NCBI GenBank assembly: GCA_027563145.1
Contig: CP071306.1
Location: forward strand, 1 to 64,000
Source: Halocatena halophila
GTDB lineage: Archaea > Halobacteriota > Halobacteria > Halobacteriales > Haloarculaceae
Length of the DNA: 64,000 nucleotides
Direction of reading: 5' to 3'
Shown: in pieces, positions 63,707 through 64,000 of the stretch
Position numbering within the stretch: the stretch's first letter is position 1
Layout of the letters: each line of letters opens with the position of its first letter
Notes under the pieces: model-generated
What the model was told of the DNA's origin: nothing
Database searches by the model: none
What the model saw: the letters and a program-made list of their open reading frames with translations, nothing else
Made by a program: the position numbers and the translations under genes

Positions 63707-64000
63707 TTACCACTCGGCGATTGAGCCGTCTGGGTGTGTCCAGACCGGGTTGTGCCAGTCTACGGATTGTTCTGCTCGTTCGCAGACGGTCGATTCGTCG
63801 ATGGAGATACCGAGCCCAGGTTTCTCGGGGAGTTCAATGTAGCCATCTTCGTACTCGAAGAGGCTTGGATCTGCCAGATAGTCCGTGACATCACTGTCAG
63901 TGTTGTAGTGGATGTTGAGACTCTGTTCTTGAATCAGTGCGTTCGGTGCAGTGATGTCAACCTGAACACAGGATGCGAGCGCAATCGGTCCGAGCGGACA
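63707..64000 (-). CDS. Enolase-superfamily sugar-acid dehydratase, 3' part only
   Basis: The last 97 residues of a minus-strand gene that runs off the right edge. It reads CPLGPIALASCVQVD... LIQEQSLNIHYN..., then PEKPGLGISIDESTV and ends SIAEW. This is the C-terminus of a mandelate-racemase/galactonate-dehydratase-like protein (HCPLGP-type segment, then the lid-loop GLG). It could act on gluconate, galactonate or xylonate in a haloarchaeal semi-phosphorylative pathway. Confidence 0.85.
   Translation of the reverse strand, partial: CPLGPIALASCVQVDITAPNALIQEQSLNIHYNTDSDVTDYLADPSLFEYEDGYIELPEKPGLGISIDESTVCERAEQSVDWHNPVWTHPDGSIAEW

Overview
The window is chromosomal DNA of a halophilic archaeon (class Halobacteria), judged by gene content and protein style. 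Proteins are acidic. Several exported proteins carry twin-arginine lipoprotein signals (RR motif followed by a Cys lipobox). There is a TFB, an archaeal MCM helicase, an A-type ATPase subunit D, a halocyanin, a class II tRNA-Leu, and TATA boxes about 27 bp upstream of several start codons, which suggests leaderless mRNAs. By eye the base composition is moderate (roughly mid-50s % GC), low for the class, and CGATCG is very frequent. I cannot name the species. No insertion sequence, CRISPR array, rRNA or clear prophage was seen.

Layout. 0.3-3.3 kb: a minus-strand sugar-type ABC importer (binding protein, two permeases, no ATPase in view). 3.5-7.6 kb: an alpha/beta hydrolase, a VapBC-type toxin-antitoxin pair, a UPF0179 protein, an aspartoacylase-family enzyme and a NikR-DUF309 pair. 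7.66 kb: tRNA-Leu(CAA). 7.8-12.4 kb: MOSC protein, inositol monophosphatase-type enzyme, DUF63 membrane protein and a YcaO cyclodehydratase-like protein. 12.5-15.1 kb: a TbsP/DUF5821-like regulator and an orphan CHAT protease. 15.2-18.0 kb: one-carbon metabolism (glyA, folD) and a Nudix hydrolase. 18-23.3 kb: small membrane, zinc-ribbon and regulatory proteins, one probably frameshifted gene, a 48-residue microprotein and a possible small RNA. 23.4-25.9 kb: a RimK-type ligase fused to a RimB-type aspartic protease domain, divergent from an aspartoacylase-family enzyme. 26.7-30.2 kb: the sdhCDBA operon, then a GlmU-like nucleotidyltransferase.

31.5-36.4 kb: small zinc proteins, a VOC protein, halocyanin next to a sulfite-oxidase-type molybdoenzyme, a frameshifted enoyl-CoA hydratase and a PsbP-like lipoprotein. 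36.5-44.9 kb: atpD, a prepilin peptidase, mcm with two mini-inteins, conserved haloarchaeal proteins and a tfb. 44.9-51.7 kb: a degenerate ParA/MinD-like protein, mutS, an orphan metal/cobalamin-type binding protein and mutL. 51.7-64 kb: an SDR, a CNNM/CBS membrane protein, tatC with a disordered N-terminus built of twelve 60-bp repeats, a histidine phosphatase, an S66 peptidase, a CsaA-like protein, LarE, a MutS-related ATPase, an SNF-type transporter, a CAP protein and the 3' end of an enolase-superfamily sugar-acid dehydratase.

Most genes are core haloarchaeal housekeeping. The most notable items are the MCM with mini-inteins at both the Walker A and Walker B regions, the orphan CHAT protease, the stand-alone YcaO protein, the RimK-RimB fusion facing a carboxypeptidase-like gene, the repeat-built TatC extension, and two single-nucleotide frameshifts (about 20.2 kb and 35.57 kb) that are either gene decay or sequence errors. 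I did not find a convincing wholly new multi-gene system.
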